Shown here piece by piece: positions 48,027 to 56,591 of a stretch of 64,000 bases of DNA. Position numbers and translations under genes: made by a program. Positions within the stretch are counted from its first letter, which is position 1. Every line of letters starts with the position of its first letter. The DNA comes from Legionella micdadei (GTDB lineage: Bacteria; Pseudomonadota; Gammaproteobacteria; Legionellales; Legionellaceae), in the NCBI RefSeq assembly GCF_000953635.1, contig NZ_LN614830.1:2781001-2845000 (forward strand). Direction: 5' to 3'. A model generated the notes under the pieces. It saw only the letters and a program-made list of their open reading frames with translations. It did no database searches and was not told the origin of the DNA.

Positions 48027-48599
48027 ATGAAACTGAAACTGACAATGTCTTTAATACTTGGAGCTGTTATTGCGTTACCCAGCTGTACACCGGTTACAAA
48101 CTATAACAATCCCCCACCTGTAAATGGGGCACTCACCTCCGCCCAGGCCCAAACTGATGCCAAAATTTTAGGTGCTGTAGCTGCGCTTGATCAGAACGAA
48201 ATTGCGCTAGCAACCCTTGCACAAAATAAAGCGACCGATATGTCTGTAAGAAGATATGCTGACTGGATGTATAAAGAGCATAATAATAATTTACAAAACA
48301 CCCTTGCGTTAAGCAAAAAAATAGGTGTTATGCCGCAAAATGGCCCTGCAGCAGTAAAGCTACAGAAGAATGGGAAAAGAGAGTTAGTTGCGCTGAACCA
48401 TACTAAGGGTATGCAATTTGATCAGAAATACATTGCCATGATGGTAAAAGGTCATACTGAGGCAGTGAACCTTCTTAACGGCCTAATCAAAATCGCATCA
48501 AGCCCAGCATTAGTAAGAGAGTTAGAGTCAACCCGTCATCACGTGATAGCTCATCTCCATAAAGCCCAAGCAATTCAAAAAGAAATGGCACATTCTTAA
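48027..48599 (+). CDS. Lipoprotein with DUF4142 domain
   Basis: A 190-aa exported protein. The signal peptide ends in a lipobox (IALPSC), so it is probably a lipoprotein anchored at Cys20. The rest (about 40-185) is a four-helix DUF4142 domain: DAKILGAVAALDQNEIALAT and YADWMYKEHNNN, then MVKGHTEAVNLLNGL. DUF4142 is ferritin-like in fold and related to envelope-stress proteins; its role is not fixed. AATAAGGATATGCG precedes the ATG and a hairpin follows. Confidence 0.85.
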   Translation: MKLKLTMSLILGAVIALPSCTPVTNYNNPPPVNGALTSAQAQTDAKILGAVAALDQNEIALATLAQNKATDMSVRRYADWMYKEHNNNLQNTLALSKKIGVMPQNGPAAVKLQKNGKRELVALNHTKGMQFDQKYIAMMVKGHTEAVNLLNGLIKIASSPALVRELESTRHHVIAHLHKAQAIQKEMAHS

Positions 48600-48614
48600 G
48601 AAATCAATATCAAA

Positions 48615-48640
48615 GGCAGAAGGAAACCGTTCCTTCTGCC
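48615..48640. terminator. Bidirectional hairpin terminator
   Basis: GGCAGAAGGAA (48615-48625) and TTCCTTCTGCC (48630-48640) form a perfect 11-bp stem with a 4-base loop, between convergent genes ending at 48599 and 48660. On the minus strand it is followed by TTTGATATTGATT. Confidence 0.85.
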
Positions 48641-48659
48641 GTACATCACAATTATTTAC

Positions 48660-49529
48660 CTACTGAATATTGAGCAATTGGGGATAATGAGGATTATTGA
48701 GAAGCAGTTTGTTTTCTAATTTCATCTTTCTTCTCTCTTCAGCGGTAGGCACGGTTAGCAAAGGCGCTGGATTTTCTAAGGCTTCTGACAAGCTAATAAA
48801 TTTATATCCGTTTTTCTGGTACAACTCTAAAACGTCTTTCAATAAATAGCTATTTAGAAGATTGGCATGGAGCAATAGTATCTGTCGAGTTCCCTGCCCC
48901 TCCTCTTCTGCCCTTTTCTCCGCCTGCAAAGTTTGCCGCCAAACATAGATTAAATAAAATGGCTTAAGCCCTTTAATATAATATTCCCGTAAATGAAACG
49001 GAATTTTGTAAATCAAAGCATTAAAATCATAATCTCTGCTATCAATGGTCACGGGGGCGATGGTGTAATGATGATGACTAAGATAATTCTCCACTTTTTC
49101 CTTTGAGATTGAATCGCCTTCAGCGAGATAAGGATAACGAAAATATTTAGGTTCAGAGATGATAGAGGCGAGAATTTTATCAGCGCGATCGATATCCGCA
49201 ATGTATTCTTCTGCACCCATTTTATTCAAGTTATAGTGCGAATAAGTGTGGTTGCCAAGCTTAAACCCCGCATGGCGAAATTGCTCTAAGAAATGCCATT
49301 GACCTCTTTCGATAGCACCAGCTATTACAAAACCTGTCGCAGGAACCTTGAATTCCACTAATGCGCGTATAATATTGCTGAATCGCTCCATGGCTAACAA
49401 TTGATCATGTAGCGTATTCATTTTTGACGCGACAAGGGGTAAGTCATCAATTGTAATAGCGATTTCTCGTTCTTGAGCAAAGCAGAATGAAGAAAATAAA
49501 GAAGCATAGAAGATTAAAAATTTAATCAT
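48660..49529 (-). CDS. Exported polysaccharide deacetylase
   Basis: A 289-aa carbohydrate esterase family 4-like enzyme. The signal peptide is MIKFLIFYASLFSSFCFA, cleaved before QEREIAITIDDLP. Catalytic elements: the Asp-Asp of TIDD, the metal His-x3-His of GNHTYSHYN, FRYPYLAEGD in the third motif position and LLLHANLLN with the C-terminal His. It removes acetyl groups from a chitin-like or peptidoglycan substrate outside the cytoplasm. Start ATG 49529 was preferred because it yields a clean signal peptide; the frame is open to 49601. Confidence 0.87.
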   Translation of the reverse strand: MIKFLIFYASLFSSFCFAQEREIAITIDDLPLVASKMNTLHDQLLAMERFSNIIRALVEFKVPATGFVIAGAIERGQWHFLEQFRHAGFKLGNHTYSHYNLNKMGAEEYIADIDRADKILASIISEPKYFRYPYLAEGDSISKEKVENYLSHHHYTIAPVTIDSRDYDFNALIYKIPFHLREYYIKGLKPFYLIYVWRQTLQAEKRAEEEGQGTRQILLLHANLLNSYLLKDVLELYQKNGYKFISLSEALENPAPLLTVPTAEERRKMKLENKLLLNNPHYPQLLNIQ

Positions 49530-49689
49530 AGATAATCCATTACCCAGATTTAAATTAAGAGCACTAATTGATTTAATTGTAGACAAAAAACACACAAACA
49601 CCTAAATTGATCTGCTAGCCTGGTGTTGAAAGGAATAAGAACTCCCAGTATAGTCCGCTCCACTCTATTTTTGCTAAACATCAAGGTCG

Positions 49690-51072
49690 ATGAGATCTCA
49701 AAAGAAATCTAAGCACAAGTCTCAAAAATACATTTATCTGTATGCCCTTTATATTGGTATCGATAGTGGTAAGCTCTCCTTTAGTATGATCAAATATGGC
49801 TTCGACGTATATTTTAAAAGTAGCGAGTTAGCGCTTAATGAAATGCAAGCGTGGATGCATACACCCGTTGGTGCGGCAGGTACTGTGTTGGCAGCCGCAA
49901 CTCTTGTCAGTTTCTCACTCTTAGCCAATTACTTAGACAAGCATGATAATCGATTTTTAAATCAATTCATTATTACTTCATGGCCATATATTCGTGATTG
50001 TTTAAAAAGTTTGCGTAATTCGTTACGTGGAGTCACCAGTACGCTTACTTTATTGTTTTTGCTTGACCTGAAAGATCTTCGTTACCTCGTTGTTCCTGCT
50101 GGTTTAGGCCTCGGCATAGTGTCAATGCTTAATCGCATTTATCTGCGCTATAAAATGGACAGACAAAAGGAAATTCTGAAAGCAAATAAACAATTATTAG
50201 CTGAAATTCAAAATTATGCGGAATTAACCCCTGAGCAAATTGAAACTTTTCATAGCCGGATAGTTACCCAATCTAATCGTTCTAAAATTTTATCGTTTAT
50301 CTCTTCGCTATTAAGTGGGCTAATAGATGGGATTAATCCCTATATCGGATCATTAGCTTTGGGAATTTTAGCCCCCCCAACATTAATTTTTATAACCACT
50401 TTTTGTGTTATCTATTTTTGTGCTGTTTTAACGATTAGAATTTACGATGAAATTAATTTTCAAAGAAAATTGAAAGAATCAGAAAAAAAAATTACATTAA
50501 CCCTCTTAAAAAAAGAAATTAATTGGATAAAAAACAAGTTAGTTGAGTTAGAAAGTAATGGCCTCGTGGATGCAGAAAACATCAACGAATCTCTTTCTCT
50601 TTCAAGTGCCCTAGACACCAAACGCTGGGAGAAAAAACAGGCTAAATTTTCACAACCCAGAACCAATTTTTTTACTCTTTTAAATGGATTAAAAAATGGG
50701 CTTAACATTTATAAATATATTATGCTTACAATCAGCCTGTGTCTTTTCCTATCCCCTATAAAAATAGATCCTGTTGCGCCTGTGAAAAGGGCAATCATAG
50801 GCCTGCTGGCATTATTAGGAAGCATAACCTATTCGTTGTCTTCTCTGTTAGAGAAATGGTTACTCCCAGAAAACCAAATTAGGAAATGCTTCAGTGATTT
50901 GGATAAAACGAAAAACAATTGTGAACTGACCCCATGGAAAAACAAAAATTTGCACCTAAAAAATCCTAATCTATTCTTTCCCTCTCCTCGGGAACGAGCA
51001 GAGAATACTCGAAGGTTAGATGAGGGGCTATTGTTTCGAAATTCTTATCCGATGTCTAACGCACTGAGTTAA
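49690..51072 (+). CDS. Multi-pass membrane protein of unknown function
   Basis: A 460-aa protein with a basic N-terminus and about six to eight hydrophobic segments in three groups (about residues 60-80, 115-150, 205-245 and 345-385). The groups are separated by charged helical stretches that may form coiled coil (KESEKKITLTLLKKEINWIK). The C-terminal 60 residues are polar and basic (SPRERAENTRRLDEGLL). It resembles other Legionella integral-membrane proteins of unknown role. Start ATG 49690 has only a weak ribosome site (AAGG close by). Confidence 0.65.
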   Translation: MRSQKKSKHKSQKYIYLYALYIGIDSGKLSFSMIKYGFDVYFKSSELALNEMQAWMHTPVGAAGTVLAAATLVSFSLLANYLDKHDNRFLNQFIITSWPYIRDCLKSLRNSLRGVTSTLTLLFLLDLKDLRYLVVPAGLGLGIVSMLNRIYLRYKMDRQKEILKANKQLLAEIQNYAELTPEQIETFHSRIVTQSNRSKILSFISSLLSGLIDGINPYIGSLALGILAPPTLIFITTFCVIYFCAVLTIRIYDEINFQRKLKESEKKITLTLLKKEINWIKNKLVELESNGLVDAENINESLSLSSALDTKRWEKKQAKFSQPRTNFFTLLNGLKNGLNIYKYIMLTISLCLFLSPIKIDPVAPVKRAIIGLLALLGSITYSLSSLLEKWLLPENQIRKCFSDLDKTKNNCELTPWKNKNLHLKNPNLFFPSPRERAENTRRLDEGLLFRNSYPMSNALS

Positions 51073-51152
51073 ACACTGAAAATTCCCCTAGGATTCAGCC
51101 TGAAAAAGTGCTTGTCAGGATTTCTTTGACGTAATGAGAATTCCCATTCACC

Positions 51153-52139
51153 CTAGTATTTTTTCCATACGGATTGAATCTTGTAGGCATAACGATTTAA
51201 CATGAGCCTAACAGCAGAGCTTTTTTCAAATCCCCTTGCATATAATTTTTGATAATTATTTACATAAAGAGAAAAGCCATTATCTTCAAGATATTGACTT
51301 GAATATTTGGTTTTGCCTTGGTTAAAAAGATCTGCATCATCAAGTAATACAATAGCTCGCTCTGTGAGCTTTGGTAATGCTGTTTTAATTTCTTCAAGTT
51401 GTTTTAATGACGCTTTTTCTTCATCTCCTGGTAACGAATCTAAACCATCTAAATAAAGAAAATTGATCGGATTTTCAAACTGTTGTAGAAATTCAACTGA
51501 ATCCATTTCATGAAATGAGATCCAAGAATGATAATTTTTGGTATTTTCTATAGCATGCTTAATTGCTTGACTGTCAACATCAATACTGTACAAATGTCCA
51601 CCATACATTGAGCAATATTCAGCAAATTTTATTGTTGAATGCCCGCCTCCTACGTTTTTGTCCCTTAAAGTTCCGACTTCAACTAAAGTTGGGCACAGCT
51701 CATTTGTTGATTTTAATAGATCCAATGCTAATTTCATTGATAAAAATCTCATTCGCTTAGTGTAATTTAGTTGACGTTTATACGAATGAAATTCAATATT
51801 GCCATTTTCAATATATTTTTTTAAAACCAAATGGTTATCGTTGTCATTCCAATAGCTAAAGTGGGGTAAATCTTTATTCAGATGTTTTACCGTGTTCAAC
51901 ATATAAGTACGGTATTTTTGTGGTGTGTTGTATCCTTTATAATTTTGACACATGCTCCACATTGCATCTTTTTTGAATTCGTGAAAAACGGGATCATCAT
52001 GATTATCATACCACCCTAGAAGATCATTGTGCATAACGGTGGAGACGGTATTTTCAAATAAATTATACTCAGCAGCAAGCCCATAAAAATCATGATCAGA
52101 AAATGCAAGTTCTTCTTCTTTGTTAAATAATTCGAACAT
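51153..52139 (-). pseudogene. 3' part of a split glycosyltransferase-methyltransferase gene (class I methyltransferase half)
   Basis: A 328-aa open frame. From about residue 100 it is a class I SAM-dependent methyltransferase: MRFLSMKLALDLLKS, motif I region LVEVGTLRDKNVGGGHSTIK, the acidic YSIDVDSQAIKHA and FLYLDGLD. The first 85 residues (FSDHDFYGLAAEYNLFENT, HNDLLGWYDNH) resemble the C-terminal end of a glycosyltransferase, and the frame stays open upstream, through 52140-52213, into the stop region of the minus-strand neighbour. The ATG at 52139 lacks a ribosome site. I read this as the downstream part of one gene broken by a frameshift near 52205-52215. Confidence 0.6.
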
Positions 52140-52207
52140 GTTTTTTTCTAAATCAGTTTGTTTTTCAAGTAATTGCCAAAGGTGTTTGATATTACGGGTG
52201 GAGAAAA

Positions 52208-52756
52208 TTACAACACCTGATATGTGTCGTCGATAATAATCGTATTCGCATAATCCATTATATTAGCAGCACATTCCGGTAGATCTTTTAATAAATAGGC
52301 TGCCCCTCTGTACATTTTATAATCCCAATCAGGCTTTCGAAATTTTGGTATCCAATATAAAGACCGAGGTTTTTTTGAAATTGGATCATAAAAACGGGAT
52401 TCATCCCAATTATTAAAAACGAACACTTCACTATCTAAGATAATTACTTGTTCTGAGCTCATGAAGCGATCAATGCATAAACGTATAAACATTTGTTTGT
52501 ACCAACCAAATTCTCTATACTTAGTAGTCCAATTGACGATTGGTAACCTGTTACTCATATCAATATCATTTTCATTAATATATTCGACATTCATTTTCTT
52601 AAATAGTTGTTCTCCGTCTTTGTTGAGATTACCTACTACAACTATTTGATTTTTTGTTTTATGTCTTAATGTATTTATTAAATGGATAGATGGGATAATG
52701 TGCGCTTGTGACACGGTGATTAAGTACGACAATGAGTTGGTACCGATACTGGACAT
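52208..52756 (-). pseudogene. 5' part of the split glycosyltransferase-methyltransferase gene (glycosyltransferase half)
   Basis: A 182-aa open frame, starting at ATG 52756 behind AAAAGGGCTATC. It resembles the N-terminal half of a GT-A-like glycosyltransferase (DUF6492-type): YLITVSQAHIIPSIHLINTL, then VIILDSEVFVFNNW where a DxE pair could bind metal and sugar nucleotide, and RSLYWIPKFRKPDW. It stops at TAA 52210-52208, about 110 residues earlier than expected. The MT frame (offset by one base) is open across this stop and continues as VVIFSTRNIKHLWQLLEKQ. Together the two parts span 1604 bp, one base off a whole number of codons plus one. Confidence 0.6.
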
Positions 52757-53001
52757 ATTGATAGCCCTTTTGCGAGACAGTTAATCAACTGCTGAAAATT
52801 TTAAATGGCCTCAATTTATCATTTCCTTGCCTACAGGGCAAGGTTACAAAAATCTCTGAAAATATAAATGGTTATGCTCAAATAACTCTCGTCTAGTGCA
52901 GTTAATTCGTTTTGATGGGTTACATCTAATAGAGCCCAAAACCAATTGTGAAAGTTGGATTGTTCACTTAGCGGTAACTTTCTTAAGCGCTGTAGAAATA
53001 T

Positions 53002-53748
53002 TTACCCACAATCAGGTACCAATTTTTCAATTGCCTTTTTTAACTTCATATAGTGGGAACCTTCCCAATAAATTTTTTTACATGATTGGCATTGCATAAA
53101 ATTGTCGTGATATTGGCGTGCCAATGGGGGGATATGGTCAATAATTTTATTTTTTTTAACTGTCTTAAGCAACCCGTTGCAATTGAGACAACGTGTAAAG
53201 GGATGGCATTGCTTCGTCAAGCTAAATCGTTTCAGTACTTCCTCTACTTGCTTCTTAGGATCCGTATGGCGCATCCAATAACCATGCGAAATGCTTTTAT
53301 TTTTTAGTAAACCCACATCACGTGTCAAAACAATCCGTTTTTCTTCTTTGCTGCGCAGGGCAATTATCTCATCCGAGAAATCGTTCTCATACACTGTATC
53401 AAAACCAAGTAAACGCAAATATTTGGCGAGTTTTCCAAGATGGACATCAAGGATAAAACGAGCCTTCCTCAATGGTTTAGCGCGCAACTGGGTTAACTCG
53501 CTGATATCTAAGGTCTCAAACACCGGATAGACAGAAATGTAATCTTCATTTTGAATAAGATAACTAAAATTAACCGATTTTCCATTGACTAAGATCAAAT
53601 CAACTTCAGTGTGCGGAACCCCCAGCGATTCGATGAGATCTTTTATTGTTGTTTGATGAGTAACGGAATGAAAAAAACTTATCTTACGCTTTTCTCGCGG
53701 CAAAAAATCATTTAATTCCTCATAGAAACGCAACTGTATCGTTAACAT
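53002..53748 (-). CDS. Mut7-C RNase-domain protein with N-terminal ubiquitin-like (ThiS/MoaD-type) domain
   Basis: A 248-aa two-domain protein. Residues 1-85 look like a MoaD/ThiS-type beta-grasp domain (TIQLRFYEELNDFLPREKRK, QNEDYISVYP) without the usual C-terminal Gly-Gly. Residues 95-245 are the Mut7-C PIN-like nuclease domain: FILDVHLGKLAKYLRLLGFD, DEIIALRSKEEKRIVLTRDV with catalytic acidic residues, and a zinc ribbon (CLNCNGLL ... CQSCKKIYWEGSHY). The N- and C-terminal fusion is the known bacterial form of this family. Proposed role: RNA processing; not proven. Confidence 0.88.
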   Translation of the reverse strand: MLTIQLRFYEELNDFLPREKRKISFFHSVTHQTTIKDLIESLGVPHTEVDLILVNGKSVNFSYLIQNEDYISVYPVFETLDISELTQLRAKPLRKARFILDVHLGKLAKYLRLLGFDTVYENDFSDEIIALRSKEEKRIVLTRDVGLLKNKSISHGYWMRHTDPKKQVEEVLKRFSLTKQCHPFTRCLNCNGLLKTVKKNKIIDHIPPLARQYHDNFMQCQSCKKIYWEGSHYMKLKKAIEKLVPDCG

Positions 53749-53858
53749 ATTACTTAGAGAATGGGTGATAGGATTTTAAAAAATTTGCATACGCTAACAG
53801 ATATCTTAAAATATAGCATGCTCTCAAGAGTACACTAGCTCAAAAGTAATAATTGATT

Positions 53859-54632
53859 ATGCAACTTTATCCCGTACATCCCAGTTTACGTCTTTATGTT
53901 CATTCGATTGAAACATCAACCACCCATTCTATAGAACCATATAGAGTGTTCCCGAGCCTATATCCCGCCCTTGGATTTCAGTATGAAGGGGAATTAGCTT
54001 TGGTAGATTCCCAAAAGGGAAGTCGCAAACTTAAAAAAATTGGGATGACAGGATTACTTCTCAATTCAAGGGATTTTCAAGCTTTATCCCCACGTACCAA
54101 AACAGTTCTGGTCAGACTTTATCCGTGGGGAATTCCGAAATTATTTCAGGAATCAGCCCATGCCTTATGCAATGCATCAGTTGGATTGTCTGATATCTTA
54201 GATGAAACACTCATTAATTCCCTTGAAGAAAATATTGCCTGTGCTAAGTCTTCCAAAGGAGTAATCCAAATCATCCAAGATTTTCTTCTAAAACAGTACC
54301 GCCTCAATGAGGATTTTGAGCCTAGGCGAATTATGAGCATCGCTAACACCCTCAGCAGCAAACCCAGTTCGATTAAAATTTCCGAAATAGGATCAAACTA
54401 TGGATATAGCCAGCGCACTTTAGAGAGGCATTTTTTAAATTGTATTGGGATAACGCCTAAGAAATTTATCATTGCAGCTCGATTCCAGCAAGCCATCGAA
54501 TCCTTAAGTTCAGGTATTTCGTGTGCAGAGCTCGCCCAGAACCTAAGTTATTATGATCAATCTCACTTTATCAAAGAATTTAAACAACTCACGGGCATGA
54601 CCCCCAATCAATTTCTCGGCCTAAGCACTTAA
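53859..54632 (+). CDS. AraC-family transcriptional regulator
   Basis: A 257-aa regulator. The C-terminal 100 residues hold the two helix-turn-helix units of AraC/XylS proteins: IKISEIGSNYGYSQRTLERH and ISCAELAQNLSYYDQSHFIK, followed by FKQLTGMTPNQF. The N-terminal 140 residues are a DUF6597-like sensing domain (MQLYPVHPSLRLYVHSIE). Start taken as ATG 53859; an in-frame TTG at 53853 is possible. The hemerythrin-like gene begins 114 bp downstream on the same strand and could be a target. Confidence 0.9.
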   Translation: MQLYPVHPSLRLYVHSIETSTTHSIEPYRVFPSLYPALGFQYEGELALVDSQKGSRKLKKIGMTGLLLNSRDFQALSPRTKTVLVRLYPWGIPKLFQESAHALCNASVGLSDILDETLINSLEENIACAKSSKGVIQIIQDFLLKQYRLNEDFEPRRIMSIANTLSSKPSSIKISEIGSNYGYSQRTLERHFLNCIGITPKKFIIAARFQQAIESLSSGISCAELAQNLSYYDQSHFIKEFKQLTGMTPNQFLGLST

Positions 54633-54746
54633 TTTGTCGTTTTTTTACAATTCTTTTTTCACTCATTCTCGCATACTTTCTGGACTGAAAAGGACACCAT
54701 TAAGTTGAAGGGAAGCAAAGTTATCCACTCATGCGGAGAATAAATC

Positions 54747-55370
54747 ATGCGCGTTGATCTGTATAAATTGGTACATAAAGCCCAACGTTACCACTTATTT
54801 AATTTATCAATAAAAATTGGAAAAATAAATTTTAATGATCCCTTACAATATGCCATGTTAAAAACGGAACTTAATGGAATGATAGACCACTTGAAAAAAC
54901 ATATGGAGCACGAAGAAACTTTCATTCATCCCTATTACCAAAATTTCGAAGACAAATTAGAGTTATTGAATTACCAACATGAAAAACTTGAGCCATTACT
55001 CTATAAACTGGAACATAGTTTATCCGAGGAGCCCGAAACATTGTATCCCTTATTTAATCAGTTTATAGCGGCTTATTTAGAACATATCGATGAAGAGGAA
55101 CGCCTGCAAAAAGAGATTTTATGGGAGAATTTTAGTGACGAAGAACTTGCTAAAGTCATGATAAAATTTACACAAAGCTTATCGAAAGAGCAACTCGCTG
55201 AAGGAATGGAATTCACCCTTCCTAGTTTGAGTGTAAACGAGGTCATCCACACCATAAATCACTCCAAGCATCAAATCCCAGAAAATCATTGGCTAAAAAT
55301 ATATATCGTGCTTGCCCAATGTTTCTCTAAACAAGATATGGATAGTATCCATAAACACTGTTTTTTGTAA
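54747..55370 (+). CDS. Hemerythrin-domain protein
   Basis: A 207-aa helical protein with a hemerythrin/HHE-type four-helix bundle over about residues 1-130. Candidate di-iron ligands: His16 near AQRYHLF, His48 and Glu-rich IDHLKKHMEHEETFIHPYY, LNYQHEKLEPLLY and AYLEHIDEEERLQ. It may bind oxygen, nitric oxide or iron, as other bacterial HHE proteins; the remaining C-terminal 70 residues are unassigned. A GCGGAGAATAAATC ribosome site precedes the ATG and a strong hairpin follows. The AraC gene upstream may regulate it. Confidence 0.82.
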   Translation: MRVDLYKLVHKAQRYHLFNLSIKIGKINFNDPLQYAMLKTELNGMIDHLKKHMEHEETFIHPYYQNFEDKLELLNYQHEKLEPLLYKLEHSLSEEPETLYPLFNQFIAAYLEHIDEEERLQKEILWENFSDEELAKVMIKFTQSLSKEQLAEGMEFTLPSLSVNEVIHTINHSKHQIPENHWLKIYIVLAQCFSKQDMDSIHKHCFL

Positions 55371-55383
55371 CCTTGCCTACTAA

Positions 55384-55412
55384 TCAGAACCAAGCAAACT
55401 TCTTGGTTCTGA
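55384..55412 (+). terminator. Hairpin terminator after the hemerythrin gene
   Basis: TCAGAACCAAG (55384-55394) and CTTGGTTCTGA (55402-55412) form a perfect 11-bp stem with a 7-base loop, 13 bp after the stop codon. No T-run follows, but the same CCAAG-N7-CTTGG core recurs after the next gene (56422-56452). Confidence 0.7.
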
Positions 55413-55756
55413 ATATCAAGAAAATAAAGATAGAGGCTGGGATAATACTGTTAGAGAAAATCCTTATTTTTGCATAATCGCCCACCTGAATGCTGTGCAT
55501 TTGGACATCTTTTGGAAACACCAAACCGCTCAAATTTAATCATAATGAAATAAAATTGATCGTTTGTTTTTTCTATTCTTTGCTCTAAATAATCTTCCAA
55601 AGAACTATCTTTACAAAAATTGCTCTTTTAGGATAAATTATTTCTAGCACTTATTTCAATTTGATGCTCGTTTGCAAAAAATGGGGGCTAAAAGTCTTAG
55701 AATGAAAAAATCGGAATGCATGGAGGTTGTCTTTTAATACCGTTAAGGAGAATGGT
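55413..55756. other. Intergenic region without visible gene
   Basis: AT-rich sequence between the terminator at 55412 and the GNAT start. No reading frame with a ribosome site is visible. It should contain the promoter of the GNAT gene; I could not assign a clear -35/-10 pair. Confidence 0.6.
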
Positions 55757-56377
55757 ATGAAAATCATTAGGGAAATGATGCCTCAAGATAATGAGGCAAT
55801 GGCTAAAATAATTGTTACTGTGTTGGCTGAGCACGGATTTAAAGATGAACGCACCGGCGGGTATGATATCAATAATCTACCACCCAAAATAAAAGAACTC
55901 TTTTCTTATATTTATCGGCAAGGAGGTAAATTTTTTGTAGTCGAAGAAACCGATACTCGAACTGTTTTAGGCGGTGGTGGATTTCTTCCACGAATCACTT
56001 CATCACTGTGTTCCAATCATTATGGTTTTTTTTCGCGGGATAATTGCAGAAAAGTGTGTGAACTGGAAAAATTCTATTTTTTACCAGAAATACGAGGCAC
56101 AGGTTTGGCGTCGCAATTGATGGATAAAATTCAAACAACAGCAATTAATCAGGGTTATCAAGCGATGTACATCGAAACTGAACCCAGTTTAGAAAGGGCG
56201 CATCATTTTTATGAAAAAATGGGATTTACACGGACTCCAGTAACCAAGGAGAATACTACCTCTTTTTTTAAGTGGTTAGAGCAAATTTCGATTAATGATC
56301 CCGATGTTCAAACTAAAAGGAAACCTTGGGAAATTAACTTTAGGTCCTCAACTACGCAACTTAGTAGATTAATTTAA
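55757..56377 (+). CDS. GNAT-family N-acetyltransferase
   Basis: A 206-aa acetyl-CoA-dependent acetyltransferase. The fold runs from MKIIREMMPQDNEAMAKIIV through the acetyl-CoA loop LEKFYFLPEIRGTGLASQLM (the RGTGLAS being the Q/RxxGxG/A equivalent) to ERAHHFYEKMGFTRTP. Substrate is unknown. ATG 55757 is favoured by AAGGAGAATGGT just upstream; the frame opens at 55727. A hairpin terminator and a MITE-like element follow. Confidence 0.88.
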   Translation: MKIIREMMPQDNEAMAKIIVTVLAEHGFKDERTGGYDINNLPPKIKELFSYIYRQGGKFFVVEETDTRTVLGGGGFLPRITSSLCSNHYGFFSRDNCRKVCELEKFYFLPEIRGTGLASQLMDKIQTTAINQGYQAMYIETEPSLERAHHFYEKMGFTRTPVTKENTTSFFKWLEQISINDPDVQTKRKPWEINFRSSTTQLSRLI

Positions 56378-56421
56378 GCTACAAAGTAATTAAAGGACTT
56401 CAATTTGTTTCTGCTTACTAT

Positions 56422-56452
56422 TAAAGAGCCAAGAAAACTACTTGGTTCTTTA
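56422..56452 (+). terminator. Hairpin terminator after the GNAT gene
   Basis: TAAAGAGCCAAG (56422-56433) pairs with CTTGGTTCTTTA (56441-56452), one G-T wobble, loop AAAACTA. The palindromic element starts at the next base. Confidence 0.65.
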
Positions 56453-56584
56453 GGGTCTGTTGACAATTGGTTTCGCGAAATGAAACTAGAGCTTAAACGA
56501 GGCATAACGGTTTCCATTTAACGGCCTAACCAATTTGCGCAATTAAGCTCAAGGCAGCTGTGAAATCAAATTGTCAACAGCCCC
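56453..56584. mobile_element. 132-bp MITE-like element with terminal inverted repeats
   Basis: The element begins GGGTCTGTTGACAATT (56453-56468) and ends in the near-complement AATTGTCAACAGCCCC (56569-56584), differing at one position; similarity extends a few bases further in. It codes for nothing, so it would need a transposase in trans. No clear target duplication is visible. A 30-bp relic with the same ends lies at 15225-15254. Confidence 0.6.
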
Positions 56585-56591
56585 TGATTCT

